Shown: piece by piece, positions 24,240 to 36,161 of the stretch
How positions within the stretch are numbered: position 1 is the stretch's first letter
Layout: each line of letters starts with the position of its first letter
Assembly (NCBI GenBank): GCA_015039365.1
Contig: WION01000095.1
Coordinates: 1-64,000 of the forward strand
Direction: 5' to 3'
Origin: Amanita rubescens
Lineage: Eukaryota > Basidiomycota > Agaricomycetes > Agaricales > Amanitaceae
Length of the DNA: 64,000 nt
Notes under the pieces: generated by a model
The model's database searches: none
Told to the model about the DNA's origin: nothing
The model's input: only the letters and a program-made list of their open reading frames with translations
Program-made: the position numbers and the translations under genes

Positions 24240-24450
24240 GTCAATCACGATGTCCACGAGAGCAAATCAATGAAACCGCCCTCCTCCCCCAGCGCAGGTA
24301 TACTTGGCAATGTTCATGATCTCCGGTTTGAGGGGAGGAAATATCACTAACGTTGCCAGCTCTTCCCACTTGCTCCGAAAAGGAGGAGAGTCCGTTATAG
24401 GCTTTCGTTCTTGTTGTTCTTAGCGTTTCTTGTCTTCTGTCTGCTATGAC
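24240..24450 (+). pseudogene. CTM2: 3'-exon-only remnant
   Basis: Only the last exon is present. PPSSPSAGILGNVHDLRFEG is followed, after a base shift, by NITNVASSS. The tail LAFLVFCLL appears in yet another frame before TGA at 24448. Upstream exons are absent, so it is a dead fragment of the tail-anchored family. Confidence 0.6.
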
Positions 24451-25864
24451 CATTGACGAGATCTTGGCGAGAAGCCGCCGGCCGCGAAGGCAGCCGTGGC
24501 ATAAATTAAAAGGCTGTTCACAAGCGACAACCCTGGCGGCCCTGGCCGTGCCCCGGAGCAACTTTTCGTTAAGCACGTGATTTGCGGGACAACGTCGCAG
24601 CGGCCAGCACTGGCAACATCTGAACGATCTGAACAGCAGCCACTGAGACGTCCGAAGGTCATACAAGTGATGCCCTCATGATCCATGACCTCCAACAAAG
24701 ATGGCAAATTTTAACTTGACATTCTGTCATCCTTCTGCGCCAGCACGGTAGCCTGCATCGCGCTCGCAACATTCAGCGCTGCCTCCCGCTATCACCCATC
24801 GCCTCTAGCTAGGACCCCGCCTCCCCTACCCAAGACTCTTACCTACAGCCAAGTCGAGATAAAGCTTCCCATTGACAAATCGCAGTATAGGCTGTGCATA
24901 AGACTCTCAGAATTTGGCAAGTAGCCGATTGAACAACTGCTAAGCGCTTTGCATGCTGACGCACTTGGCCGTCAGAACATCGGTTGTGGTTCATCGTAAC
25001 TATAGTCACGTATAATGTCCTGCCACCCGTCCGTATGAAATTGAACTTTTCATCAAGGAAATGAAATACAAAAAGTGTGTCGGCTCATTGGGTCTACCGT
25101 AAACTAACACCGTCACTATCCCATCCCACTCTGGCGGCGGTTTTCTTCCTTTTTATCAATCTGGTCGCAATGCACCCAAAGGTCAAAATCGTCTCCTCAG
25201 ATATGCTGACTTGTCATACTCACCTTTTGATTGCGGTTTGCGAATTTGGATGGAATTTCTACCCACAAGATAATCCTATCTGCGTGTTTATCGCTCCAAG
25301 TGCATTCGCCAAGCCTACTGCAAGTAGATCCCGCCCAACCCCACGTCATAGACTAATTTATCTGTCACCCGTTGACTTCCCTCTTCGCTACTTTCTGGAT
25401 CCGACCCGCTCAAATATTATCCATACCGTACACACTTCACTCCCTCGATTTGGAAGGGACTCGGGTACACCGTTATTTATAGGAAGGCCTAGAATTTGTG
25501 ACGTGTCACGAAAGCGTTGGCTACACCTCGCGCAGCACAAGAACCTGAAATCAAAACGTGTGCCGAAACTCTGAAACAGGCGGCACACCCGCTTACATTT
25601 CGTCGTAATGTTTTCGCTCACTTTCTTATCTCCAAGGTGCTTCGTTCCAATTTTGCGGAAACTGCTCTAGTGCATCCGCATCCCTATGTACCAGGTTCAG
25701 GCCGTGCGATTCTTTATCATCAATTCGTTGAATGTATTTCCGTGCTTTTCCTCAACGTCGCAAGCCTAAAAAGGATGCTAGATGATAGCGGAGATTGCAT
25801 TGCTGTTACGAGATATTCAAGGGAATGTCGGATCTATATCAACGGGCGCAATTCTCACTGGGCA
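24451..25864. other. Spacer of the array without a supported gene
   Basis: Open frames at 25077-25574 and 25517-25897 show no domain, signal peptide or partner exon. The right end (from about 25830) matches the sequence upstream of ABH-c and ABH-d and is promoter rather than coding. Confidence 0.35.
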
Positions 25865-25871
25865 TATAAAG
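25865..25871 (+). promoter_or_regulatory. TATAAAG box of ABH-b
   Basis: TATAAAG lies about 50 nt before the ATG and is embedded in a block conserved before ABH-c (30560-30566). The block is also found as an orphan at 37608-37614, across the Copia insertion from ABH-d. Confidence 0.65.
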
Positions 25872-25918
25872 GGAACATCTGGACGGTTCTTAAGTAACCC
25901 AGCCTTTCGAACGCCCTG

Positions 25919-26931
25919 ATGTCCACCCCATACACCCCAACTTGCGAATACGTCACTTCTGAGGACGGAACTCGCATATACTCGGAAGCAGTGGGAGATC
26001 CCACAAAGCCCTCCATCGTATTTATTCATGGATTCCAGTTGAGCTCTGTGGCTTTTGACGTCATCTTCAACGATCCCAAGTGGACTGACCAATTGTACTT
26101 GGTTCGTCGGTTTAGCCTCTGCGTTGGCATCAAGCATTAACTGTTGATAGATTCGTTACGATACGCGAGGGCACGGAAGAAGTGACAAGCCTGTCGATGA
26201 CGCATTTTGGGCATCGAATCGCCTAGCGGAGGACTTTGATGCCGTAATTCAAAAATACAACGTGGTTCGACCATACGTCGCTGCATGGTGAGCTTCGTCG
26301 CTATTTCTACTTCTGAATGGTCGTTGATGAGATGACCGTAGGAGTCTTGGAGGTCGGTACATATACACTTTGCAAGTTCTGTTTTTGATTTTCTTTTTCA
26401 GGAACGCATATTTCCGACGTCCTGTCGTTTCATCCCCCTTCGTATTTGAGCGGCATGATATACCTAAACGGAACCCCACTTACTGGGCATTCCGAAGCTA
26501 ACTGGGTTACCTCAGTAGTACCGGAACTTCTTGTTCCTCTTCTCCAGACTACCGACGTTGACGCCTACCAAAAAGGCGCTCTATCCTTCCTCGAGGTTTG
26601 CGCCGAAAAGATCCCTTATCACGTGCATCAAAGATGGTTGGGTGATATTCTGGTTCAACCTCGCGACGTAACCAAACAGTTAGTAACAAGGCACCAAGAT
26701 GAATCTGGCCTACTCAAGGCCGCTCAAGATCCGAATCTGCCGAAATTATCGTTACTCTGCGAGAAAGACCGAATAATTAACAACGAAGGACTAAGAAAGT
26801 ACATGGAAGATTGGAAGAACTGCAAAACGATTGTTTTGCCAAAGGCTGATCATACGCCATGGCTTGGACATTCCGAGTCGTTCAGAGAGACCATATTGGG
26901 TTGGATTACGGATGTGACTCACGTTTTGTAA
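25919..26931 (+). CDS. ABH-b: alpha/beta hydrolase, intact, with 11-nt microexon
   Basis: Exons are 25919-26101, 26151-26287, 26342-26352 and 26402-26931, giving 286 residues. The oxyanion-hole motif is FIHGFQLSS (about residues 47-55). DTRGHGRSDKP is the strand-4 region. The nucleophile elbow AWSLGGTH is built across the 11-nt microexon GAGTCTTGGAG, which encodes the catalytic serine. The probable acid is Asp in LLCEKDRIINNEG and the histidine is in KADHTPWLGH. No signal peptide is seen, so it is probably cytosolic. Homologues in this superfamily include esterases, epoxide hydrolases and non-haem haloperoxidases; the substrate is unknown. It lies 264 nt upstream of a CTM gene on the same strand. 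Confidence 0.82.
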
Positions 26932-27194
26932 ATTTGCAAGCTATGGTGTAGGCACGATGGGGGTAAGGCTGTAGTAGCGATATCTATTAGGAACTTGTGG
27001 ATGTATCGCCTTGGTTATCAATGACTCGGGGGGAACAGCTAATTAGACTGTGACGCTGGATCAGTACTGTGCGCGTGACCTGCTTTCCTTATTCCAACAT
27101 CAACAATCACCACACTGATGATCGCTTTACATGTGGGCGGAGAAAGAAAGGGCTCGCGAAATGCGGGCCAGCGCGCCATTTCTATCACCACTGC

Positions 27195-27983
27195 ATGGCA
27201 AACATCTTCTCTACCACCTCCATCCATGAAGTCAGTACGTTCTTTGGACGAGAACATACCAGTCACCGCATTATCAAACTAATTATCCAGAACGAATCTC
27301 GTCATCTGTGTACGAGAGTCTTGGAAGGACTACTTTACACCACCTCAAGAGAAGATGACGCCCAGTGGGACACATTCCAAGACCTTGTTAAAGTGCTTGA
27401 ACGAGCATTGTCCGTAGCGTCACACAGCACAGCCTCGTCCAGATGCATTTTCTGTCCATTTTCTCCTGACATTGTCCGGTAAGAATCAAGGAAACTGAAC
27501 AGAAGTCGTTTAACTTATCCACCACAGCATTACAGACCGTATACAGACGAAGTATCGGAGCACTACGAAAGACCTTGTACCCCTCCCCTCGACCCAGATA
27601 CGTCTGCTCGGATCGATGCGCGCAAATTTCATGGAAGATCTCACGAGCGACTGTCGCACGCTGAAAGAGTTACTGAGGGTGAGTACACATCCAGCCCATG
27701 ATCTAAATGACTTGAACTCAGTGCCGATCTGTCAATCCAGTCTATCATGGACGCCCGCGAGACCAGCTCAACGATTCCACCCTTCTTGTCGAGCGCAGGT
27801 ATCCTTGATAAGGCTCGCGATGTCCAGATCAACGGGACAAGGTTCACCAATGTCGCTGGAAACTCTGCTTTGAACTATTCTTCTTCGAATATGTTCGTTT
27901 TCATCGAACAGGAGTCCGGTATACGCTTTCGTAGCGTGTTGATTTTGTTGATATTAGCATTTCTGTTATTCCGTCTGTTATGA
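27195..27983 (+). CDS. CTM3: tail-anchored cysteine-signature protein, intact
   Basis: Exons are 27195-27230 (MANIFSTTSIHE), 27291-27478, 27528-27678 and 27741-27983, giving 205 residues. The first intron uses the conserved GTCAGT donor and a CTAAT branch site. Exon 2 carries SRHLCTRVLEGLLY and SRCIFCPFSPDIVR. Exon 4 reads KARDVQINGTRFTNVAGN and ends RSVLILLILAFLLFRLL. It is nearly identical to CTM6 (33875), whose tail is damaged, so this is the functional member of that pair. It follows ABH-b on the same strand. Confidence 0.66.
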
Positions 27984-29253
27984 TGAGATGATCCATTTTA
28001 CCGTACTTAGGTGCTTTGAATGAGAAACGGGCTTGTCGGGTTCGACATGAAACCCTCAGTGGGTGGGCGTAAGTGACAAGTTTGACATGTTCCCAAGCTC
28101 GTCGCTGGCAGCGTCCGTGCGCATAGGTGTTAGTGTGAATGCCGGATTTTCCCATCGTCATCGTAAGAAGAAGAGAAATAATTCGTGGGGACGCGTCCCT
28201 TACAATAAGCGTGTGACCGAGAAGGGAGTCCGTACAGGCTGGTACCAATTGCCAAATTCTTTTACTGGCAGATATTCAATCCGGATCGCACGGCACCTAA
28301 ACTGAAACTGGCAACCAGGCTGACGTCACGATATTGCGACTGAGAACCAAAGTCAGTTACACCGATTGTCTGAAACTGCGGATCAGAATTGAAGAGTTGT
28401 AAAGACCGCAGGAAATAATCAAGTATGAGCACGATGCGCCTGTGAAGATCAGGACACAAATGGGATAGAGTGGTCCGGTCGCGCATTGTTTTTTAAGATG
28501 GATTCATTTGAGCACCATGCCTTCAGAGAGAGCATTCTAGGCTATTTGGCTCTACGAGTCATCTGCACATGATGCACCGTACGTGGTGCTTGTCATTGAA
28601 AATCCACCGGGGATGGGCAGGGTACGAGACAGAGCGCCCATAGGGCCGTATCAATGAGGCGCGGGTCATTCAACAAAATCGCAAAAGAAAAGACTTTCAC
28701 CTATTCACCACGCTAAAAAAAACGGCGCCTGTGGTAAGCAGCCGCTTAACGGAACATCGACCTGCTCGACAGGGGGTAGTGTGGTAGTGTCTTGGTTGAG
28801 GTGTGCTGAACAAAGAACACCGGCGGGAAGTTATCGCACCGTGTGTCAGGAAAGGAGCGACTGAAAGAGCCTTATGAGTACTACGACACGGAACGTCATG
28901 GGATGTCACGTCACGCATTATCCGCATCCGTCGTTCAACGCAACTCTAGAGAACTCTACTAGTACACTGGGGCAGAGTGGATCGGGACAGGATAAGCGAA
29001 ACGTGTCGGGACATCCTCTGGCTAGCCATTCCAAGTCTATGGGGCAGAGCGGACCGGGACTCGCTTATATTAGCTTACATAATCATCACGCTCTTCTGAC
29101 CGTTTGGTTGCCCGCTGGATTTAGTTACTTTACCTACATCCGGCTAACCATTCAAGTTCCACATATGCGCTTTCCCATCAACCGCCGTAGGCCAGGTTGA
29201 TAAGATGCCCTGCACACCCTTTCCAATCGCTCTATCATCGCTGGATTGCCACC
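27984..29253. other. Intergenic sequence, duplicated at 34661-35210
   Basis: No gene is supported. The first 500 nt recur downstream of CTM6. The remainder contains scattered short frames only and ends in the CTM4 promoter. Confidence 0.4.
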
Positions 29254-30029
29254 ATGTTCTCTGCCTCTGCTTCTGCCAGTATCCACGAAGTCAGTATGTT
29301 CTTCTGGCGAGGACGCACTCTTCGCCGCACTATTAAACTAACTCCCCCCAATCCAGAATACATCTCGTCACCTGTGGACTACGAGAGTCATGGAAGGCTT
29401 GCTTCATACCATCTTAGGAACAAATGACGGCTCCCATCCGGACACATTCCAAGACCTTGCTAAAGTGCTTGAACAAGCTTTGTCTGCATTACTCACTTCC
29501 AGTACTACTACCCCGTCCGGTTGCCTTTTTTGTCCATTCGCTTCTGATATTGTCCGGTGAGTAAGTTACAATTATTACCAAGAGCGCGAATTTATGGTTT
29601 CTGGCTCGTCAACGACAGCATCGCGGATCGCATTCAAAGCAAATTTAAAGCCATGCGCCGGGAAGCCACGGAAGACTTTTCAAGCGACTGTCGCACGCTG
29701 AGCGAATTATTACAGGTGAGCAGATACACCCTTCTATGATTGACATGACCTGAAATCGGTGCGATATGTTGACCTAGTCAATCATGGATGTTCATGAGGC
29801 CAACCCAATGAAACTACCCTCCTCATCGTTCAGCGCGAGTATACTTGATAACGCTAACAATGTCCAAATTGACAGGGCAAGATTTACCAACTTTGCTGGG
29901 AACCCTACGTTGGATTACTCTTCTCCCAATGTCTTCATTTACATAAAGCAGGAGCCTGGTATAGGGATCCGTAGTGTGGTGGTTTTGTTGTTATTGGGAT
30001 TGGGATTTCTATTCTTCCTTCTCTTATGA
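29254..30029 (+). CDS. CTM4: tail-anchored cysteine-signature protein; first cysteine lost
   Basis: Exons are 29254-29289 (MFSASASASIHE), 29357-29556, 29619-29715 and 29778-30029, giving 194 residues. In exon 2 the usual HxC reads SRHLWTTRVMEGLL, so that cysteine is Trp, while GCLFCPFASDIVR is kept. Exon 4 has NANNVQIDRARFTNFAGN and the tail SVVVLLLLGLGFLFFLLL. Its near twin CTM7 keeps the cysteine, so the change is recent. It may weaken metal binding if that is the role. Confidence 0.6.
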
Positions 30030-30559
30030 TGAAATAACGATGATTCAGTTTTCAAGTCTTCTGAACTTTAGGCGGAGAGCATTGATTTGGAAGGGATCCC
30101 CGGCGAACAAGGCGTGAGCGCATGAGGGTCGTTGGATTACCACAAGTATAGAAATGGTCCGTGCGCATGGGATTTTCCCCGGCATCTCAGAGATGATGAG
30201 GACAAACTTACTCTATCCTATCGGCCCCGTCTAAGGTTGGCATGCCAAGGGCCGGCAGAAAGATATAGCTCAGGCTGTCGGACTCCTGGAGGCACGCACG
30301 CCTGAACTGACTTGAGCAACGAGTTCCCAGGTTCATTCTGCTTGCCGTTGGTACGTCACTGGTTCACAGCTCGCAAGGCCTTAATTAAGCACGGCCACTG
30401 GTGCCAGTGACTAGCCACTCCGAAAACTGCGCCAGTTGTAACTCAAAAGGACGCTGAGAGATCTCACGCCTGTCACGGATCAGGGGATGTTGGCGATGCT
30501 GGAAGCCTATCGACGAGCGCAATTCTCACCGGGAATATGGATCGGCACTAATCTCATGG

Positions 30560-30566
30560 TATAAAG
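30560..30566 (+). promoter_or_regulatory. TATAAAG box of ABH-c
   Basis: It has the same position relative to the ATG (30610) as in ABH-b. It is followed by GAACGATTCACAACCCTGCC, the uninterrupted form of the site hit by two transposons in the sister copy. Confidence 0.65.
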
Positions 30567-30609
30567 TGAACATCTGAACGATTCACAACCCTGCCATTCT
30601 TTCACCATT

Positions 30610-31567
30610 ATGTCCACTCCATACACCCCAAGTTGCGAATACGTCGCGTCTGCGGACGGAACCGCATATACTCGGAGGCACTGGGAGACCCCACGAAGCC
30701 TTGCGTCGTCTTCATTCATTATCTTCAACGATCCAAAACGGACTGATCAATTGTACTTGGTTCGTCGATTTGGCCACTGCATTGGCATCAAGCATTAACC
30801 GCAGATAGATTCGTTATGATACGCGAGGGCATGGAAGAAGCGACAAGCCCATCAATGACGTATTCTGGACATCAAATCGCCTAGCGGAAGATTCTGACGC
30901 TGTCATTAAAAAATACAATGTAGTTCGACCATACGTCGCTGGATGGTGTGTTTACCCGGCGTTCAAGGCCTGAACCGTCGCTGACGAAATAACGGTAGGA
31001 GTCTTGGAGGCCTGTATTACAAGTTTTCCAAGTTCCATTTCTGATTTTCTTCAGCAACGCATATTGCCGACGTCCTGTCGTTTCACTCCCCTTCGTATTT
31101 AAGTGGAACCATAAACATAAACGGAACCCCGCTTACTGGGCCCCTCTTCGCTGACTGGATCACATCGGTAGTACACGAATATCTTGATCCCCTGCTCCAG
31201 AGTACCGACGTCGATGCTTACCAAAAAGGCGCTCTACACTTCCTCGAGGTATGCGCTGAAGACCTTCCTTATCACCTGCGTCAAAGATTACTCGGTGATA
31301 TCGTTGTTCAACCTCGCGATGTAACCAAACATCTAGTGACGAGGCACCAAGATGAGACCGGCCTACTCAATGCAGCCCAGGATCCGGATCTGCCAAAGTT
31401 ATTGTTGCTTTGCGAGAAAGACAGATTAATCAATAACGAAGGCGTAAGGGGAAGAACTGCAAAACGATTGTTTTGCCAAAGGCGGATCATACCCCGTGGA
31501 TCGGGCATCCCGAGTTGTTCAGAGAGGCTATATTGAACTGGATTAACGAGGTAACAAGGGTTTTATA
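30610..31567 (+). pseudogene. ABH-c: alpha/beta hydrolase pseudogene
   Basis: It is nearly identical to ABH-d, with inactivating differences. One C is missing in the GGAACCGC run at about 30661. A deletion removes the HGFQLSS oxyanion region (after 30719). A further deletion removes the KYVENW segment near 31450. The intron after the microexon (31002-31040) would also start with GC rather than GT. The promoter is intact. Confidence 0.78.
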
Positions 31568-32597
31568 AATGTTCCTTCCTGTATACATTTGGGAAATAGA
31601 GAGATATTTATAACGTGTGAGGGACTTTGTGTGGATAAAGTGGTCATGAGTGCTTCGACAGCTAACGCGGTCAGGACAACCGTCCTGGTCCGTCCAACAA
31701 GTCCTCTCCCGCATTTCATTGGGATCACTGAGTGCAAGAAACAGGAGCCAGAGTTTGCGTTACTCCTCCCCATTTTCTTCCGGGCCACCCAACCATACCA
31801 TTTGTGAACCGGGCAGATACCGCACCTGCACTATCGACCAGAACACCAATCGAACCTATAATCCGTTGATGTCAGTCCAGAAATCACGGTATACGCGCGG
31901 GAGAGAAGTGGGGTGGTCGCGTTACGAGGTTGGCATCATTGACGCAACGAGTAACTAGTGACGTGGCAAAGATGCTCGCATTGGGGTTGAAAGGAGAGCC
32001 AAGTTGACCAGTGCGGAAAGTCTTGTGAATCCCGGAAGAGCTGGCCATGAACGCCGAGCCGTCATTGGCACCTTCCTTCACTGTCTAGCTAACGGTCCAT
32101 CGTGAGACTGGCTCTTTGCAAGAGCGGGCGGTGTACTCACCCAGGTACGTGCTTGTCCTTAACCTGCCCCGATGCGTTGGGATGACTTGGACGCCGACGA
32201 AACAGCGTGACATAAACTTAGGGGACGGTTGCGATACCATAAGCGTTGCGAGGTTATTTCATTCACAAAAAATAGAGCGACAAGCAGAGTGGCAGATAGA
32301 GCGGATCCGAATGTTGGAAGGGCGAGATGATTATGAGCATCTATGCAATCTTAAGCTGAAGAAGAGCGCGGTGAATGGCTGAGGTTAGAAAGTAGAGGCA
32401 GCCGGGGTATGAGTCTATGACCATTGAAAAAAGTTTGTATTTGTGCATGTTGATTCCAGATCTCAGATCTCATGCACAGCTAAGAAGGTTAACATCCATG
32501 GATATCATACTAACATGTCACCTCCACGATGTAAAGTGGTTAAAAGGCATGCTCAAATTCCCCGTTCCACCATCCCAAATACTTCTATCATTGCTAC
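31568..32597. other. Spacer between ABH-c and CTM5
   Basis: No gene is supported. Similar sequence recurs at 48311-49415 in the second unit. Frames are short and differ between the copies, so they are not conserved as protein. Confidence 0.4.
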
Positions 32598-33382
32598 ATG
32601 GAAAACATCTTCTCCCCCCTTGCAACTGTCCACGGAGTCAGTCTCCTTGCCTCCCATGACCGTATTATCAAACTAACTGCAACATTCATTGTAGAACGCG
32701 TCTCGTCATATGTGTACGAGAGCCATCGAAGAATTACTTCGCGCTATATCAGGAGCAAACATCGTCCATTCAGACCATGCATTCCAAGACATTGTAAAAG
32801 TCCTTGAACGAGCATCAGTGTCCGTAGCATCACTCAACACAACCCCACACGGTTGCCAATTATGCGCCTTAGCTCCTAAAATTATCCGGTGAGGAAGTTC
32901 CTGGCATCATTGATGGCAGAGTTTATTGTTTCTGACGTCGCGGCTACAGCATTGCGGACAATATACAGACAAAACTTGAAATGAAAGATGATGTCCTCCG
33001 GGCGATATATCAGCTTACAGCCTTCCGGGACTGGGAAGGCCTCTCGAACGACTGCCGCGAGCTAAAAGAACTGTTGCAGGTGAGCACATGCATTCAGCAC
33101 TTAATCAGGATAGTAAACTGAGTACATGCGTGATCAATCCAGTCAATCATTGATATCGATGTGACCAACGCCTCGAACACATCCAACTCCCGTGTTAGGG
33201 TGCTTGATGGGGCTCATAATATCCGGATCGACGGGGCAAAAATCACCACCATTGCTGGGAATTGTGTTCGAGATTCATCGTCCAACGTCTCCGTTGTCAT
33301 AAAGCAAGAGTCAGGTATCGGCTTTCGGGGCGTGTTGATTTTGGTGTTATTAGCACTCCTGTACTTTTGTTTGTTATGCTGA
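32598..33382 (+). CDS. CTM5: tail-anchored cysteine-signature protein, intact
   Basis: Exons are 32598-32636 (MENIFSPLATVHG), 32695-32888, 32950-33079 and 33143-33382, giving 200 residues. Exon 2 has SRHMCTRAIEELL and GCQLCALAPKIIR. Exon 3 reads RIADNIQTKLEMKDDVLR. Exon 4 starts SIIDIDVTNASNTSNSR, followed by GAHNIRIDGAKITTIAGN and a tail VLILVLLALLYFCLLC. With CTM8 it forms a subfamily that has TTIAGN or TTIGGN in place of TNVAGN and ends in a cysteine. Confidence 0.66.
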
Positions 33383-33874
33383 AACGATAGCGTCGGTCTT
33401 TTGGTTTTGTATGCATCGAGTGAGAAAAGGGCATGTCTGGTCCACCAGTTATGACATAGCTTGGCCTGTGCTGCACCAGGCATCCGGGATACCACCGATT
33501 TCCTGCAAGGAAATTATCATTGACCTGGTTTAACGGCAAGTCTGGTTTGCCAAATTCGAAAAACTGAAAATGAATTAGTCAGTGCTAAAGCACTAAACCT
33601 CATGATGGTTGACAGTTATGTCTGGCCGGCCCGTGTGCGCCTGTAATAGGGATATTTATCAGGAACTTGTGGATGTATCGCCTTCAAGTTGGTTGTTGGC
33701 AATGACTCGGGGAAAACAGCTAATCAGACTTTGACGCTCAGTAGGAGCGTGACATTGGCACTACCTTCCTTACTTTCAATCGCCACTGGTAATCGCTCTA
33801 CATGTAAGCAGAGAAAGAAAGGGCTCGCGAAATGTGGGCCAGCGCGCCATTTCTGATCATTCTATCACCACTAC

Positions 33875-34660
33875 ATGGCAAACATCTTCTCTACCATTTC
33901 CATCCGTGAAGTCAGTACGTTCTTTGGACGAGGACATACCAGCCACTGCATTATCAAACTAACTATCCAGAACAAATCTCGTCATCTGTGTACGAGAGTC
34001 ATGGAAGGACTGCTTTACACCACCTCAAGAGAAGATGACGCCCACTCGGACACACTCCAAGACATTGTTAAAGTGCTCGAACGAGCATTGTCCATAGCGT
34101 CACACAGCACAGCCTCGTCCAGATGCATTTTCTGTCCATTTTCTCCTGACGTTGTCCGGTAAGAATCGAGGGAACTGAACAGAAGTCGTTTAACTTATCC
34201 ATCACAGCATTACAGATCGTATACAGACGAAGTATCGGAGCACTACGAAAGACCATGTACTCCTCCCCTCGACCCAGATACGTCTGCTCGGATCGATGCG
34301 TGCAAATTTCATGGAAGACCTTGCGAGCGACTGTCGCATGCTGAAAGAGTTGCTGAGGGTGAGTACACATCCAGCCCATGATCTAAATGACTTGAACTCA
34401 GTGCCGATCTGTCAATCCAGTCTATCATGGACGCCTGCGAGACCAACTCAACGATTCCGGTATTCTTGTCGAGCGCAGGCATCCTTGACAAGGCTCGAGA
34501 TGTCCAGATCAACGGGACGAGGTTCACCAATGTCGCTGGCAACTCTGCTTCGAACTATTCTTCTTCCAACTTGTTCGTTTTCATCGAACAGGAGTCCGGT
34601 TTACGCTTTCGTAGCGTGTTGATTTTGTTGATATTAGCTCCATCTGTTATGATGAGATGA
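33875..34660 (+). CDS. CTM6: recent duplicate of CTM3 with damaged membrane anchor
   Basis: Exons 33875-33910, 33971-34158, 34208-34358 and 34421-34660 mirror CTM3. A small deletion near 34637 changes the tail from LILAFLLFRLL to LILAPSVMMR, so the hydrophobic span is cut to about nine residues and a basic end is added. The rest, including SRCIFCPFSPDVVR and QINGTRFTNVAGN, is intact. If translated it would probably not be membrane-anchored. Confidence 0.58.
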
Positions 34661-35559
34661 TCCATTTTACCGTACTTAGGTGCTTTGAATGAGAAACGGG
34701 CTTGTCTGGTTCGACATGAAACCCTCAGTGGGTGGGCGTAAGTGACAAGTTTGACATGTTCCCAAGCTCGTCGCTGGCAGCGTCCGTGCGCATCGGTGTT
34801 AGTGTGAATGCCGGATTTTCCCATCGTCATTGTAAGAAGAAGACAAATAACTCGTGGGGACGCGTCCCTTAGGCGTGTGAGCCGAGAAGGGAGTCCGTAC
34901 AGGCCGGTACCGCACAAAGGGCGCGCACCAATTGCCAGATTCTCTTACTGGCAGATATTCAATCCGGATCGCACGGCACCTAAACTGAAACACTGACCAG
35001 GCTGGCGTCACGATATTGCGACTCCGGCCATTGAGAACCAAGGTCAGTTACACCGATTGTCTAAAACTCAGGCTGAGAATCAGAATTGAAAAGTTGTAAA
35101 CACTGGACATGCAAGCGAACAATCGCAGGAAATAATTGGGCACATTGAGTATGAGCACGATGCGCCGGTGAGGATCAAGACGCAAACGGGATAGAGACTC
35201 TGGCTTCATGAAACATGATGAATTTATTAGAGCCCCGAGCATTCAGAGAGAGCATGGTACCACACTTTCCAAGACCCCTTCATTGACGAGAGATCTCCTT
35301 AGACCCTTAAAGACAATTTTTAACGTCAGGCTATTTATACAACCGTCCTTGAAAACCATGCGCTCACACATCGAAGCAGTTGAAAAAGCTCGACTTTGGA
35401 TTGATGGTTAGGAATGACAGTTGAGTGACAAAAGAAGCCCAATGAAGCTAAGGACAACAAGTGACTAACCGCAGTGCACATGTTCCCTTTCCCATGCCGA
35501 CCTGTCGATCACGACCCTGCGGCCTTTGGGGCTCTTTGGGGTCGCTTCCACACCATAAT

Positions 35560-35990
35560 CTAAAAATTTTGTTTTGTTTTTGCCATTCGGATATCCGCGG
35601 CTCTCTATGGAACGATGAAACATTGAAAGATCGCCTCCGCATGACAATCCAGAATCAGAGTTTACCTTTTGCCATATTCGGATATCCAGTGGCTCTCTAT
35701 GAAACAGACGAACACGCTGCAATCCAAAATCAGATCGTATTTTTGCCATATTCAGATATCTAGAAACTGACGAAAGATCACTTCCCCATGACAATCCAAA
35801 ATCAGATCGTATTTTTGCCATATTCAGATATCTAGAAACTGACGAAAAATCGCTTCCACATGATAATCCAAATATGTATTCAGACATCCGACCCGCCGGA
35901 TCTGGCTCTCTATGGAATGGACGGAACATTGCCAGAGCAGAGCATCGAAATCAGATTCCTTCCATATTTGGATATCCGGCGGCTCCTTAG
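35560..35990. repeat. Degenerate minisatellite, period about 75-95 bp
   Basis: About five units share GCCATATTCGGATATC (or TTCAGATATC), then a CTCTCTATGGAA or AGAAACTGACGAA segment and AATCCAAAATCAGAT. The block lies between CTM6 and CTM7 and has no counterpart between CTM3 and CTM4, so it arose after or outside the duplication. The open frames across it are repeat artefacts. Confidence 0.65.
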
Positions 35991-36161
35991 CCAGGGCAGT
36001 CCCGTCATCGTACATACCGCGGCATGATTCACATCGCCTTGCGCCCCCATCAAACCAACCGCTCATACCGTCGTCCCTTACCCAACAAACGCCACAAATA
36101 GTTAAAGGACAGGCTGACAAGATGCCCTGTACGCCCTTTCCAATCACTCTATCATCGCTGG

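Larger units (their letters stand above)
27050..33560 (+). repeat. Tandem segmental duplication, unit 1 (CTM3-CTM4-ABH-c-CTM5)
   Basis: The order and sequence of this block are repeated at about 33680-50250 (CTM6-CTM7-ABH-d-CTM8), where transposons interrupt it. Examples are 27195-28480 against 33875-35200, 29254-30420 against 36162-37370 and 30610-31570 against 47302-48310, all near-identical by eye. Confidence 0.75.

Noticed and set aside
25077..25897. Two overlapping plus-strand frames before ABH-b
   Set aside because: They run into the conserved ABH promoter block, have no signal peptide or domain, and are not conserved before ABH-c.
35448..35929. Minus-strand frame with repeated SDFGLSCGSD-like units
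   Set aside because: It follows the minisatellite period and has no other coding sign.
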